Shown: positions 22,819-33,105, numbered from the stretch's first letter. The stretch is DNA of 64,000 nucleotides from Mesodorylaimus sp. YZB2_4 (GCA_030248295.1 JASANH010000674.1:1-64000); one strand, 5' to 3'. A program made the numbers and translations. The notes: generated from the letters alone by a model not told the origin.

Positions 22819-25800
22819 TCACTGATCCTCCTTCATGGCCTCGATCAGAGCCCGTATTGGCGAGCTCATCGGTTCAGGCTGCTGGGCTTGGATGGGTTGA
22901 TTGACTGGGCCCTTCATGGGGCAGGGCTCTTCTTGACTCATAGGGGGTGGATGATGCACCATAGGTTCCGTGTCGTGACCTTTGAGGATTTTCAGCAGAA
23001 GCCATTTGATAACGTTCAAGAAGAGTTTGGCTGTGATATACGCACAACATAGTTGCACCCAGATCCAATGGAGTTTGCCTGTAAACTGATCGAGTAGTCC
23101 CATTGGCGTATATCTGCTGGCTGCGTCCAAAATAGCATTCGCTTGTGAACCAGCTGGTTGTCCAACGACTTGGCTCAACTCCCGTAGCGTACTGGCGTGT
23201 TCTTCAACTGAGGCGAAAATGTCATTCAGGCTGATCTGCCCTCGCAGTTCGTCCCTTGTGTACATCAGAAGCGGCTTGTGGATAACAGGTTTGAAGTCGG
23301 CATAGGCTGATAGCGTTGTCGTAAACATAGCGTGGTCAGCTAATGGTCCGTCGTATGGGCGCAGTTCTCCTGAGTGAGCAGAATAAAGAAGAATCTTTCC
23401 ACTTGCATCCTGCAGAAATGTTTCCTGCACTAAATCACATTCTGTGGGCGCAGAGTGGGCGTAAATGATTCTAGTTTTCGGTTCCATGAATCCTGTTGTG
23501 GCCTGCCCATGCACCGTGTAATTTAATGGGACCCATTCTGTACATTTCTTGCCCATGCTGAGAAATGTGTAGCTTTCGACTTGGTTGCATGGCCAGATTT
23601 CTAAGATCGTTCCATGAAGACGACCCATGACGTTGCTGTCGTTGGAAAGCTTCCTGGCGATGAGGGTGGGCTCAGAGTGTGCCAGTAGCATGCTGATCTG
23701 TTGAAGTTCATGAATGGATCGACAAACCGAATAGAAGGCGTGATTCAAGAGCACTTTGAATAAGTACTCTAACCGAGATTCTAGTGCTTGCAGTCGTGGG
23801 GTCACAATGTCACTCTCTCCATTGTCTTCTGCTTGACGTTTAGATCTCCGTAGATCACTCGGCGCGATGACTGAACCCATTGTGATGACAATAGGGATTC
23901 CTTGATCCGTCATTGTTGCTTCTGAGCTGTCGCAAACCGTGACCTTCCCTCGACCATTATTCCAGGTGAATGCCAGTTCATAGTCGTCACTTAGGAATTG
24001 ATTGTCCCAAAGTTTTCCATCGATGGACTTCCAGAACACGTATTCACACTTGGCCGTTTTGTTTATCTTCCATACTAGGGCGCTTTGATCATGTAATGTG
24101 CAGGCCTCCTTCTCGTAGTCGCAGTGCGCGACGTTCGCCAAGTTCGATTCCATGTGGCCATGGTATGATTGGTAGACTTTGCCTTTGATGAGAAAACAAT
24201 TAGTAGTCTCTCTGGCATACCACTTACAGCAGTCCCAAGCATTGCCGCTTGTGTATGGTGGGTCCACACGGTTTTCGGTAAATGCAGAAGTCTCACTCCC
24301 CAATAGTGGGCCCTCCCGACAGCGACGATGTTCGATTATTTCCCAACATTCAGGGGCCATAATTGGGACAGCTTCCTCATTATGGCGTTGTTCCCATCCT
24401 GATTTCGCGAAGTTTGTGTAAGCTTCGACCACAGTTCTGACCTTCGAACACTTGTAGGCAGCGCTGTCGTACTTTGCAATGTTGCGCTTGTAAATGGCGA
24501 CCTTCGCGACATAAACCTTTGTTCGGTCATTGTCCTTCAGCGCGGTCTTGCAATTGTAAGCAGCTATTGTCAGATTCAAAGTGATTTTCGCACTTCCTTT
24601 CTCGCAGAGCAGTGGCTGAGAATTTACTCCAGGCATCAGGAAGGCGCATGTGAGCAAAAGGAGTGCGACAGATGGAATTGACCAAGTTGAACGACTTGAA
24701 GTGAACTGGACGCTGTCAGATGAATCCGTTGTCATTTCTCGAATACGTTGGTTGGCTATAAGTGCGGCCTTGCGTTTAGGGCGTTTCGCTAATGAATTGG
24801 GTACAAGTTTTGGAGTGTTGCCAGTGGTCTCCGTTGGTGGTGCTTCCTTCACTGGGATAGTGCTGGAATCGCTGTCATTGTGAGAAACTTCCAGTGGGTA
24901 CAAATGCAGGATTGCGCGAGTGAGAACTCTTCCAGTTGATGTCTGCACCTTGGCTGCACGAATGGCACCATCGCTGCTTGGAATAAGCTGAACAATCTTG
25001 CCTAATGGCCAGGACCCTCGTGGTGTGTCTTGGTGAATGTGAACAATGTCCCCGATGCTTGGTGATTGAGTGACAGCTGCCCGGCGACTTTGCAGTCTTG
25101 ACTGAGCGCGTTCTCGCATGCTAAGCAGGTAGTCGTCCCGCCACTGCTTCCAAAATGATTGCAGGTGGCGCTCACCCTTGGTCCAGCGTTCCAAAAGTGC
25201 GGCCTTGGATGTCATCCTGTCGACGTAATCCAGATCTGCATCAGCCGTACTGATACCAGGAACGCCAATTTTCGGATTCTGCATTAAGAAATGTGCTGGC
25301 GTTAATGCTTGTCCATCTTGGAAGTCTGACCCGACATGAACAAGTGGTCTTGAGTTAAGCATGGCTTCGACTTCACTGAGGACTGTCTGGAACTGAACAA
25401 ATGTGAGGCACAGATGTTGAATCGATTTGCGAAGTGCGCGTTTGACCAATTGGACCAGACGTTCATACACGCCACCCATCCAGGGCGCACGTTCAGGAAT
25501 GAATGTCCACTTGATGCCCAAATGGTTGATGTAGGAGAGAACCTGGTCATTCTTGGTGAGTTTTCTCCACAATTCATCAATGGCTGACTTGGCTAACTTG
25601 AATTGTGTGGCATTGTCTGAAAGAATGTGTGAAGGTGTCCCACGGCGAGCCACAAAACGACGGAAGGCTAAGAGAAACTGATCGGCTGACATGTCCTCCA
25701 CCAGTTCCAAGTGCATGGCTCTCGTAGCCAAGCAAGTGAACAGTCCGACCCAAACTTTGACTGGAACTTGGTCGCGTTTGACGTAGATTGGTCCAAAGTA

Positions 25801-28800
25801 GTCCAAACCTGTCCACGTGAATGGGGCTGATTCGCGAACTCTGGATGATGGAAATGCTGGCATCGCAGGTGGAGCATATGGACCACCTTCCACCCGTTTG
25901 CATTTCAAGCAAGACTTCACGCATTGGCGAACCACTGAACGACCAGATGGTATCCAAAAATGGTGACGAATTTGCGACAATGTGTGACTCGTCCCGCTAT
26001 GCAGCAGTTTTTCATGAAAGCTGCGAATGACCAATGTCGTGAACCAATGTTTCTTGGGTAGGAGAATTGGAGAGATTGCGTCTGTTTCCAAATTTGCATT
26101 TGTCAATCGACCTTTGCATCGAAGAATACCATCTGCATCCAACCCAATATTCAGATGGTCCTGAACTGGTGTACGCTTGCCCTTCGCAATGGCATGGAAC
26201 ACATCGGCAAAGTTTGTGGCTTGAACATGCTTGATCCACAGTCTTCGCGCGTCATCGATTTCAGTGACTTCCAAATTCTTTCCTGTTGATAAAGCCTTGT
26301 CCTTGGTCCTTTTGATGAAACGAATGCACCAAGCGGTGACACGCAGTAGTGTTGTTAAACTGGAAAACCGAGATGGATCAATGCCAAACGGACCCGTGCA
26401 TGGATTTGTGGCGATCAGTGATGTCTCGAACAAAATATGCTTCTTCTGTTCGGATGAAATAGTCTCCAGTGTTGCGGAATCGATGTTGAACTGATCCAAT
26501 CCCTGGGGCCAGTTGGACTTGTCGTTTATGAGCCATTGGGGTCCGTGCCACCACAAGGAATTGTCGCATAATTCTGTTGCTGAACATCCTCTTGAAACGA
26601 TGTCGGCTGGATTCTGGTCAGTTTGGATGTATCGAAATTGAACATTCGGAATACTCCGTAGTTTCTGGACACGATTGGTGACAAAGACTGACAGCGGCTT
26701 GCTTGAGCGGATCCAATGCAGCACGCACTGCGAATCTGTCCATAAAAACTGCCTTGAAATTTGAATGTTCAGGGACTTCTCGACAAATTGAATCATGATG
26801 CCACCGATCGAGGCTGCCAATAATTCCAAGCGAGGAATTGTAATGGTTCGAGTTGGTGCGAGTCGAGATTTTGAAAACAGGAGATGAGATGATGTTTCTG
26901 ACGTTGACTGGACACGCAGGTAAACGGCAGCACCGTAGGCTTTCTCTGATGCATCTGTGAAGCAGTGCAATTCGTACAGGGGTTGTCGTTCACCATGGAT
27001 TGCTTGTCCTACGTGTCGTGGAGTTGTGATCTGCATGATTTGTTTCAATGATTTGACGATGTGGTACCACGTTTCGGATTGTGATGTTGTCAGTGGATCA
27101 TCCCATCCTTTCTTCTCCAACCACAGACTTTGCAGAAACATTTTGGCTGGAATTAAAGCTGGACCGTGTAACCCCAACGGATCGAAGAACTTGGCAATCG
27201 ATTGCAAAATTGTGCGTTTGGTGGCAGTGAGAGCTGTTGAAATGGTTGACGATGGGGCCATGTGAATTGTATCGGTTTCGGTATTCCATATCATCCCTAA
27301 AATCTTGACTGATTTGGCCGTTGCCCTATCGTCCTCTGGGATGGATTCCATCACTGTTTGATCATTGGAAACCCATTCGCGTAAGTTCATCGATGCTGAT
27401 TTGAAAAGTGTCTTAGCATCCTGGTAAAATTTGATGCCAAGTGCTGTGGAATCTGTTCCGCTGAGCAGATTGTCGACATATAAATCTTGAAGAAGTTTGC
27501 GAGCGAAAACGGATCCATCTTTGAGCAGGTGATGCGTGATGGTACCTCCGAGCAGGAAAGGGCTTGAGATTATCCCGAAAGGCACTCTTGTGAAACGGAA
27601 AACTTGAATGTTGTCCTCGGTATCCAATTTGTCGGGATCTTTGAGCCAAAGGAAACGAGTGACATCCCGTGCGGCTGGCTGAAGGCCAATTTGCAAGAAG
27701 GCCTTTTCGATGTCGGCTGTGATGGCAACTTTGTTCATGCGAAAACGGATCAATAACGAACACAAATCTTCGAGTATGACTGGACCTCTGTTAAGGCATT
27801 CATTGATGCTGGGTAAATCCTTGCGGCATTTGGCTGAACCATCGTAAACTATGCGAACCTTGGTTGTTGTTTTTTCGGGTGTGATGACTGGGTGGTGCGG
27901 TATGTAATGTTTTCGGGTGACGTCACCATCGTTTTCTGGTACCACCTCGATGATGCCGAGTTGCAGTTGTGTGTGAATGATGGTGTTGTACTTGTCCCGA
28001 AGATCTTCATTACCTTGCAGACGTTGCACCAATGATTTCAATCGACCCAAGGCTAACGAGTAATTGGTTGGTAGGCGCTCAACCTTGTCATTCCAGGGCC
28101 AATCGACCATGTAGCGTTGATCCTCGTACTGTATGGATGCATTGAACTGTTCCAACACTGTATCATCGATTGTCGGGTGAGGCGAGTCGTTGATCCCAAT
28201 TGCTTCCAGTGTCCACCAGTCCTCCATATTGACTTGATTTAGGATAGCTTGGTCCGCCTGGATATGAGGAGTTTGACTGGCTGAACTGTCGGTGACTGGA
28301 GTCAGCATGACGGCTGTTGGCTTGTCGTTCCAAAAGGATGTATCTCCAATGCGGCCACTAGCTATCCATCCCAATTTTGATCCGATTAGGTACAGTCCTT
28401 TTGTCATTTCGATTCTTTCGGCGGTGACTAAATCCCAGTAGTAATTATTGCCTACGAGCAGATCGATGACTCTCGTTGATGGGTCCTTCGAAACTGGATC
28501 GGCCATTGGTAAATTTTGGTATAGGACGCTGATGTTCGACATGTCGACTGGCTGGTGATGGATTTCTCCAATCTTCGGTACTGTGTGCGCTAAAAATTCC
28601 ATGGTTCCTCCACCTAACAGCTTCAGTTGCAGCTTGACCACCTTCGTGTCAATACTGACTGCTTTGGATGCTCCGAACGTGTAGATTTCGAGTGTCTCCG
28701 TTGATTGCGATTCAGCTTTCAATTTCTTTACCAATTCGTCGGTGACATAGGTGCGCTGACTGCCACAATCGAGAACCAAGCGAATTTGTACTTCCTGCTT

Positions 28801-29202
28801 TGAACTGGGGCTGCTGATATGGGCACGTGCCGTCTGCAGGATGCCACGGTCGTCCACATTGACCAAGGCACTCTCGGGTTGTTGGCTGGCAATTGATTCC
28901 GTCGACTCCTGACCTGGTGTGTTGAAGACTGGATACGCATTTTCCCTTTTCGGACTCCTTGATGGAAACTTGGTTGGACACAAACTCCGATGGTGAAGCT
29001 TTGTCTTTTTGCAGTAGCAACATGGTTTGTCCGCTTTGCAATCTTTCTGGTTGTGCCCCTCTCGAATGCAAATAAAACATTTTCCTTTGATTTGCTGCTT
29101 TCGAGCTTCGACGGATGTGTGTACTGGACATTCATCCGCCCAATGGGTACCTTGACAGTAGAAACAGCGTCTGGGGGTGGGGGTCCTGTTTTCGGCCCAG
29201 AA
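22819..29202 (-). CDS. pol-env: BEL/Pao pol-env polyprotein
   Basis: One long open frame; the first ATG is at 28983 (2054 aa) but the frame opens at about 29202 and includes the CCHC knuckles CFICIREGHNQKDC and CCYCKKTKLHHRSLC, which belong functionally to Gag. From the ATG: aspartic protease (LVLDCGSQRTYV, ~70-80), reverse transcriptase with YVDN at ~502, RNase H (CFTDASEKAYGA, ~690), integrase with D, D, E at ~1060, ~1120 and ~1172, a BEL-typical C-terminal domain (FWKQWRDDYL), then a hydrophobic signal at ~1444, an envelope-like ectodomain with many cysteines, a furin-like RRSKR at ~1714 and a C-terminal membrane segment at ~1975. No internal stop. YVDN replaces the common YVDD. Env fused to Pol would be released by signal peptidase. 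Confidence 0.9.
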   Translation of the reverse strand, partial: FWAENRTPTPRRCFYCQGTHWADECPVHTSVEARKQQIKGKCFICIREGHNQKDCKADKPCCYCKKTKLHHRSLCPTKFPSRSPKRENAYPVFNTPGQESTESIASQQPESALVNVDDRGILQTARAHISSPSSKQEVQIRLVLDCGSQRTYVTDELVKKLKAESQSTETLEIYTFGASKAVSIDTKVVKLQLKLLGGGTMEFLAHTVPKIGEIHHQPVDMSNISVLYQNLPMADPVSKDPSTRVIDLLVGNNYYWDLVTAERIEMTKGLYLIGSKLGWIASGRIGDTSFWNDKPTAVMLTPVTDSSASQTPHIQADQAILNQVNMEDWWTLEAIGINDSPHPTIDDTVLEQFNASIQYEDQRYMVDWPWNDKVERLPTNYSLALGRLKSLVQRLQGNEDLRDKYNTIIHTQLQLGIIEVVPENDGDVTRKHYIPHHPVITPEKTTTKVRIVYDGSAKCRKDLPSINECLNRGPVILEDLCSLLIRFRMNKVAITADIEKAFLQIGLQPAARDVTRFLWLKDPDKLDTEDNIQVFRFTRVPFGIISSPFLLGGTITHHLLKDGSVFARKLLQDLYVDNLLSGTDSTALGIKFYQDAKTLFKSASMNLREWVSNDQTVMESIPEDDRATAKSVKILGMIWNTETDTIHMAPSSTISTALTATKRTILQSIAKFFDPLGLHGPALIPAKMFLQSLWLEKKGWDDPLTTSQSETWYHIVKSLKQIMQITTPRHVGQAIHGERQPLYELHCFTDASEKAYGAAVYLRVQSTSETSSHLLFSKSRLAPTRTITIPRLELLAASIGGIMIQFVEKSLNIQISRQFLWTDSQCVLHWIRSSKPLSVFVTNRVQKLRSIPNVQFRYIQTDQNPADIVSRGCSATELCDNSLWWHGPQWLINDKSNWPQGLDQFNIDSATLETISSEQKKHILFETSLIATNPCTGPFGIDPSRFSSLTTLLRVTAWCIRFIKRTKDKALSTGKNLEVTEIDDARRLWIKHVQATNFADVFHAIAKGKRTPVQDHLNIGLDADGILRCKGRLTNANLETDAISPILLPKKHWFTTLVIRSFHEKLLHSGTSHTLSQIRHHFWIPSGRSVVRQCVKSCLKCKRVEGGPYAPPAMPAFPSSRVRESAPFTWTGLDYFGPIYVKRDQVPVKVWVGLFTCLATRAMHLELVEDMSADQFLLAFRRFVARRGTPSHILSDNATQFKLAKSAIDELWRKLTKNDQVLSYINHLGIKWTFIPERAPWMGGVYERLVQLVKRALRKSIQHLCLTFVQFQTVLSEVEAMLNSRPLVHVGSDFQDGQALTPAHFLMQNPKIGVPGISTADADLDYVDRMTSKAALLERWTKGERHLQSFWKQWRDDYLLSMRERAQSRLQSRRAAVTQSPSIGDIVHIHQDTPRGSWPLGKIVQLIPSSDGAIRAAKVQTSTGRVLTRAILHLYPLEVSHNDSDSSTIPVKEAPPTETTGNTPKLVPNSLAKRPKRKAALIANQRIREMTTDSSDSVQFTSSRSTWSIPSVALLLLTCAFLMPGVNSQPLLCEKGSAKITLNLTIAAYNCKTALKDNDRTKVYVAKVAIYKRNIAKYDSAAYKCSKVRTVVEAYTNFAKSGWEQRHNEEAVPIMAPECWEIIEHRRCREGPLLGSETSAFTENRVDPPYTSGNAWDCCKWYARETTNCFLIKGKVYQSYHGHMESNLANVAHCDYEKEACTLHDQSALVWKINKTAKCEYVFWKSIDGKLWDNQFLSDDYELAFTWNNGRGKVTVCDSSEATMTDQGIPIVITMGSVIAPSDLRRSKRQAEDNGESDIVTPRLQALESRLEYLFKVLLNHAFYSVCRSIHELQQISMLLAHSEPTLIARKLSNDSNVMGRLHGTILEIWPCNQVESYTFLSMGKKCTEWVPLNYTVHGQATTGFMEPKTRIIYAHSAPTECDLVQETFLQDASGKILLYSAHSGELRPYDGPLADHAMFTTTLSAYADFKPVIHKPLLMYTRDELRGQISLNDIFASVEEHASTLRELSQVVGQPAGSQANAILDAASRYTPMGLLDQFTGKLHWIWVQLCCAYITAKLFLNVIKWLLLKILKGHDTEPMVHHPPPMSQEEPCPMKGPVNQPIQAQQPEPMSSPIRALIEAMKEDQ

Positions 29203-30302
29203 TTAGTCAGCAATGTAGCCGTCGTGGTCTGATGCGGTTGATTGCCCGTTGTCCTCTTCGGATACCCGTTGGTTGCTGTTGGGGACCTGTGATGTGCTGA
29301 AGGCGGTTGTTTGTACCCTGTCGCTGATGGCCGTTGTGCTGATGACTGATGGATGATGGATGATGGATGATGATGCTGTTCGGCTAATTCTCGAGCTTCC
29401 AAAAGTTTCTGAGCGCGATTGCGAAGATTCGGGACTGTCCACGGTCCATCACCGCGATTCTCTTCGAGGCGCATGATGAATTCTCGTGGTAATTTCGAAA
29501 AAATCATGGACACGAAATGAGCATGATTGACATCCTGTCCAAGGGCCTCCAAGGAGCGCAAGTGTTTCTCCAGGATGTCCAATACAACCCGAATGCGGCT
29601 GGTGTGATCCGACGCAGGTTGTATGCCAGATAAAGCCATGTAGTGTGAATTGATCACAATCTGTGGGTCGCCAAATCGTTGCAGGAGAATGGCGACGGCT
29701 TGTGCGTAATTGTCGTTGGTCAAAGCGAGTCCACTGATCGCTGACCTCGCTTCTCCCACCAACTGTCCCCGCAGATAATTGAACTTATCCACTGCGGAGA
29801 GCGACTCGTTGGTGTGCACGGCGGTATTGAATGAATCCCAGAACTCCTGCCAATGCATCACATCGCCTGAGAACTTCCGTAGGTCAATCTTGGGCAATTT
29901 GACATGTAATGCTGCTGATGCTGGTGCTGCTGCCTGGGCCGGTGCTGGAGCTGGAGCTGGATTGTGCAGTCGTTGTCGGTCCTCATTGACGCGGCTGAGG
30001 CATACTGTAAGTTGCTCGATGGTCGCATCGATTTCCATCAGCAATGTTGCATCCGCTTTGGCTACTTCGTCCACGGATTTTTGATCTGCTTCTGTGTTGC
30101 ACTTGAAGTCTAGAAGCTTTTCATGGACCTGAAAAAAAGCATTCCGTCGTGCCTTCAATGTGCTTGTGAAAGTGGAGACGTCCATGAAGTAGGTGTCTCG
30201 CTCTGCCGCTGAAGCGAAACCCAACGTGACTGCTGGCTTCTCAGCCAGTGATTTCTTGATCTCATTGCGCATAGGTCGTAATGAGCGAAGAATAGTGGAC
30301 AT
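28728..30302 (-). CDS. gag: BEL/Pao Gag
   Basis: Begins MSTILRSLRPMRNEIKKS and contains a retrotransposon gag core with LPKIDLRKFSGDVMHWQEFWDSF (in two short parts), FNYLRG.L.G.A, and IFSKLP.EFIMRLEE. It matches the DUF1759/DUF1758-type gag of BEL elements. The ATG at 30302 lies about 330 bp inside the 5' LTR. The meaningful gag frame runs only to about 29190, where two C-runs (the complement of GGGGGTGGGGG, 29173-29183) precede the point at which the zinc knuckles continue in the -1 frame; the tail beyond that, to 28728, is a shadow. So either programmed -1 frameshifting or a one-base indel in the homopolymer joins gag to pol. Confidence 0.85.
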   Translation of the reverse strand: MSTILRSLRPMRNEIKKSLAEKPAVTLGFASAAERDTYFMDVSTFTSTLKARRNAFFQVHEKLLDFKCNTEADQKSVDEVAKADATLLMEIDATIEQLTVCLSRVNEDRQRLHNPAPAPAPAQAAAPASAALHVKLPKIDLRKFSGDVMHWQEFWDSFNTAVHTNESLSAVDKFNYLRGQLVGEARSAISGLALTNDNYAQAVAILLQRFGDPQIVINSHYMALSGIQPASDHTSRIRVVLDILEKHLRSLEALGQDVNHAHFVSMIFSKLPREFIMRLEENRGDGPWTVPNLRNRAQKLLEARELAEQHHHPSSIIHQSSAQRPSATGYKQPPSAHHRSPTATNGYPKRTTGNQPHQTTTATLLTNSGPKTGPPPPDAVSTVKVPIGRMNVQYTHPSKLESSKSKENVLFAFERGTTRKIAKRTNHVATAKRQSFTIGVCVQPSFHQGVRKGKMRIQSSTHQVRSRRNQLPANNPRVPWSMWTTVASCRRHVPISAAPVQSRKYKFAWFSIVAVSAPMSPTNW

Positions 30303-30630
30303 CGTTGAATTTGAATAAAAAGACGGATTGGCTCAACTAAGTCCGAGGAAAACTGAAAAACTGTCGTGAGCCTGAAAATCTGTTCCAAACGTCCCAAACT
30401 GGGGTACCAACCGCGTGGACTGATGCTGAGGAGTACAGACCCAACGGATCTTGGGCAATAAACGGAGACTGGGAAAACGCTGGAAATGAATGAATGACCA
30501 AAAACGATGAACAAGGTGAATGTGCAACTGGCGTGAATGGAAATGAGAATGAAAATGCGGAAGATCAGAGTAAAATAATGAGCGCAAAAGAAAAGGAGAG
30601 CTGAAAATTGAACGTTCTGCTACCAATTTC

Positions 30631-30912
30631 TGTAGCGATGTTTCCCTACAGAAGAGAACACAGCTGAATTTCGCCAGTCATTTACTGCACACTAAAATAT
30701 CATCCTACAGCTAACAGGCACCGAATAGCTGAAAGAGTGGAATGTGGATAGGGAAAGAAATCTGTTTGGGTTAGAAGCAGAGAGTGCGCCAGAATGTACA
30801 TGTGGGAAACTGGATTGTTTCAGGAAGAGCCGTGAGAAAGGTTACTGTGTTGAAAGGTGATGTGATGATTTGATGAGAAGAAGGAAAGGTCATTATCGCG
30901 AGAGTTGCGACA
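30631..30912 (-). repeat. 5' LTR of the BEL/Pao element
   Basis: Direct repeat of 22429-22713. The primer-binding-like sequence lies immediately below 30631. Confidence 0.9.
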
Positions 30913-31245
30913 GCATCTTTCGTTTTTTTGGTGTGAGCGTTGCACTAATGGGTGTTGTATTTGCCCTAATTTGTGAATAAATGTACAAGCACGGGAAGAA
31001 AGTGTGGTTGAAGTTAATGAGAGATAGGTGCACCAGCACTGAAGCGTGGTATGAGATATGGTTGAATGGTATCGGGTATTTTTATTAGGGTACCAGGGCA
31101 AGTCAGTGGAAGGACGAGGTAAGCGAATGGAGAAGGTCACATCAGGGTGATGAGGTCAGTCGAGGTCAATAAGAAGAGCGAACGAGGTCAAGGGAAGAAA
31201 CGACGAGGTCATACGAAGGGAAAGACTAATGGGCGATAGTGGACG

Positions 31246-31695
31246 ATGGCCAAAGACGAGAAGCTTGGGGTCAGGCTTCCTAGCGGGAGGGAGTATATTG
31301 TAAATGTGCCGTTCTGGTACAGTAAGCTCGCCTTCCCGCCCGTTGACGATTTGAATTTGGCGAAAAAAAGCGGATTAGGAGCCGGATTAGTGGCCGCCCT
31401 GGACGATCAAAACAAGGTCGTAAATTTGGAAGGTGGACAATGGTCGGAGAAGGACCAGGTGGATGGCAGCACCTCCGGCGGCTGTTGCGACGTCGAGGCC
31501 TACTCACTTGCTACAATACTCGCCGCCTCAGCATTTGGCCTCGCCGCGACCTCGAGCCCAGCGGGTGGCGTTCACGTGCGCCAGACATCGACCAGCGACC
31601 ACCCCAGAGGAGATCGAGATCCGCAACCAGGGGGCGCTCAAGGACGGACCAGAGGGCGCTCGTTACCGGTGGAGACCCTGAAGGATTTGATGTGA
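31246..31695 (+). CDS. Hypothetical ORF, weak
   Basis: 149 codons from an ATG (MAKDEKLGVRLPSGREY). There is no recognisable domain; the second half is low in aromatic residues and rich in Gly, Ser and Thr. All three frames here are open for long stretches, which reduces its significance. Upstream 30913-31245 is a G/A-rich tract with repeated GAGGTCA motifs. I would not rely on this as a gene. Confidence 0.2.
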   Translation: MAKDEKLGVRLPSGREYIVNVPFWYSKLAFPPVDDLNLAKKSGLGAGLVAALDDQNKVVNLEGGQWSEKDQVDGSTSGGCCDVEAYSLATILAASAFGLAATSSPAGGVHVRQTSTSDHPRGDRDPQPGGAQGRTRGRSLPVETLKDLM

Positions 31696-31884
31696 TTGGA
31701 GGATTGAGGATGAGGTTGACCCGCCTTTTGGTGCACTGTGCCTGGTTTTTCACAGTTTGATCAGTTAAGAGTTTACTCGAGTTGACGTTGGAAGAAAGTT
31801 GACCCAGCACTAACGGCAGCCCGTTCAAAGGCTGAGCGCGCACACATCACGGCTAACAGAAACATTGACGGGTTAATTTTGGGG

Positions 31885-31914
31885 GGGATGGGTGGGGGGG
31901 GGGGGGGGGGGGGT
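31885..31914. repeat. G-homopolymer tract
   Basis: GGGGGGATGGGTGGGGG followed by an uninterrupted run of about 20 G. Such tracts can form G-quadruplexes and are prone to length errors. Confidence 0.8.
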
Positions 31915-31990
31915 TAAATGTCTTTTTTGATTGTACTGTACCTACTATATAGCTGTGTTTTCGTATCATTTTGTGAAATTGGGTTTCAAG

Positions 31991-32629
31991 ATGGCATCAT
32001 CAAACGGAGAGACTGCATCCTCGCTTGAATTATTGGAACGCGTCGTATCATCAGGGTTGCTCTGTCGTGGTAATTTGCTGAGGCCTGGTAATTCAGGTGC
32101 GATAGGAGTAAATATGGATGATCTAGTGCAGATGTTGCTGGCAAATTGTAACTATAAAGTCGTGGATTTTTCTTCCATGCAAGACGGATTTAATATAATT
32201 GTTCGAAGCAATTCTCTTTACACGAAGGCTGCTGTTTGGGTTCGGGAATTTTGCCGAAACTCCTCGACAAAATGGCGAGCTCGGCGAACGTGCCCTAATG
32301 TTTCACGCCTGGAATTTCGGAAAGATTGGGTACGTCTATCAGTACAAATTTATATTTAGACGTCCTTTAGGTTACTAGAGGAAAGATTTTTGTCACGCCA
32401 TCACTTTTCTTCTCTTATATGCCAGATGATCACGTGATTAATCACCAATAGAATTTTAGGTCTGCAAATCATCGACTTGGGCTAGAAAAGGTTTGACGCC
32501 ATGTGCCTGTCCTGCTCAATTAACTTTCAAGACGGAGTTGAGGGCTAATTGGGTCAAATATCGAGATGAGCTGGCAGAGGTTTCGATCGAGATGGCAAAT
32601 ATCGAGATGAGTAGTTATGTAAGGAGTCG
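31991..32629 (+). pseudogene. Zinc-binding (FLYWCH/WRKY-GCM1-like) protein, N-terminal exons, interrupted
   Basis: Exon 1 (31991-32329) starts MASSNGETASSLELLERVV, ends EFRKDW and is followed by a good donor (GTACGT). Exon 2 starts at 32460 after TTTTAG and continues in phase: VCKSSTWARKGLTPC and CPAQLTFK. The pattern WR....CPN..R.EFRKDWVC then C.CPA.LT resembles the WRKY-GCM1/FLYWCH-type zinc fingers found in Mutator-like transposases and related invertebrate proteins. The frame runs into the left terminal repeat of the long-TIR element at about 32620, and the downstream part of the gene is not found beyond the element, so it is truncated. Family assignment is by pattern memory. Confidence 0.5.
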
Positions 32630-32821
32630 CGCGCCTGCAGCTAGCTGCGGTCGAAGCCCCCCAGCTAGCATACCAGCTTATTATCATTTCCTCAGCTACT
32701 GACCACTAGCCTTAAGCCAAGCCCCGCAGGGCCTTAATTAGCTTACCGCCCTAATAAGTACCCATCGTCAGTCCTTTAAGACCCTTCTTATCACTGTAAG
32801 CCCCACTTATCAGTCATTAGC

Positions 32822-33105
32822 TGAACCTTATCAGTATCTAGTCATTAGCTGAACCTTATCAGTATCTAGTCATTAGCTGAACCTTATCAGTATCTAGTCA
32901 TTAGCTGAACCTTATCAGTATCTAGTCATTAGCTGAACCTTATCAGTATCTAGTCATTAGCTGAACCTTATCAGTATCTAGTCATTAGCTGAACCTTATC
33001 AGTATCTAGTCATTAGCTGAACCTTATCAGTATCTAGTCATTAGCTGAACCTTATCAGTATCTAGTCATTAGCTGAACCTTATCAGTATCTAGTCATTAG
33101 CTTCT
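32822..33105. repeat. 28 bp tandem array in the left terminal repeat
   Basis: About ten near-perfect copies of AGTATCTAGTCATTAGCTGA plus ACCTTATC. The right terminal repeat (34866-34965) holds only about four degenerate copies in inverse orientation, so the array expanded in the left arm after the arms formed. Confidence 0.9.

Larger units (their letters stand above)
22429..30912 (-). mobile_element. BEL/Pao LTR retrotransposon with envelope-like region
   Basis: Two direct terminal repeats of about 0.28 kb (22429-22713 and 30631-30912) beginning TGT and ending ACA enclose gag and pol-env on the minus strand. The internal region begins with a primer-binding-like TTGGTAGCAGAACG just inside the 5' LTR and ends with a purine-rich tract before the 3' LTR. 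The two LTRs are nearly identical apart from small indels and a few substitutions, implying a fairly young insertion. No matching 5 bp target duplication is seen outside the LTRs. Confidence 0.9.

Noticed and set aside
31246-31695. Treating the 149-codon ORF beside the BEL element as a confident gene
   Set aside because: Several overlapping frames are equally open and composition is unusual; kept only as a low-confidence feature.
32822-33105. Regular 28 bp repeats considered as a CRISPR array
   Set aside because: Units are directly abutting with no variable spacers, in a eukaryotic TIR element; it is a simple tandem array.
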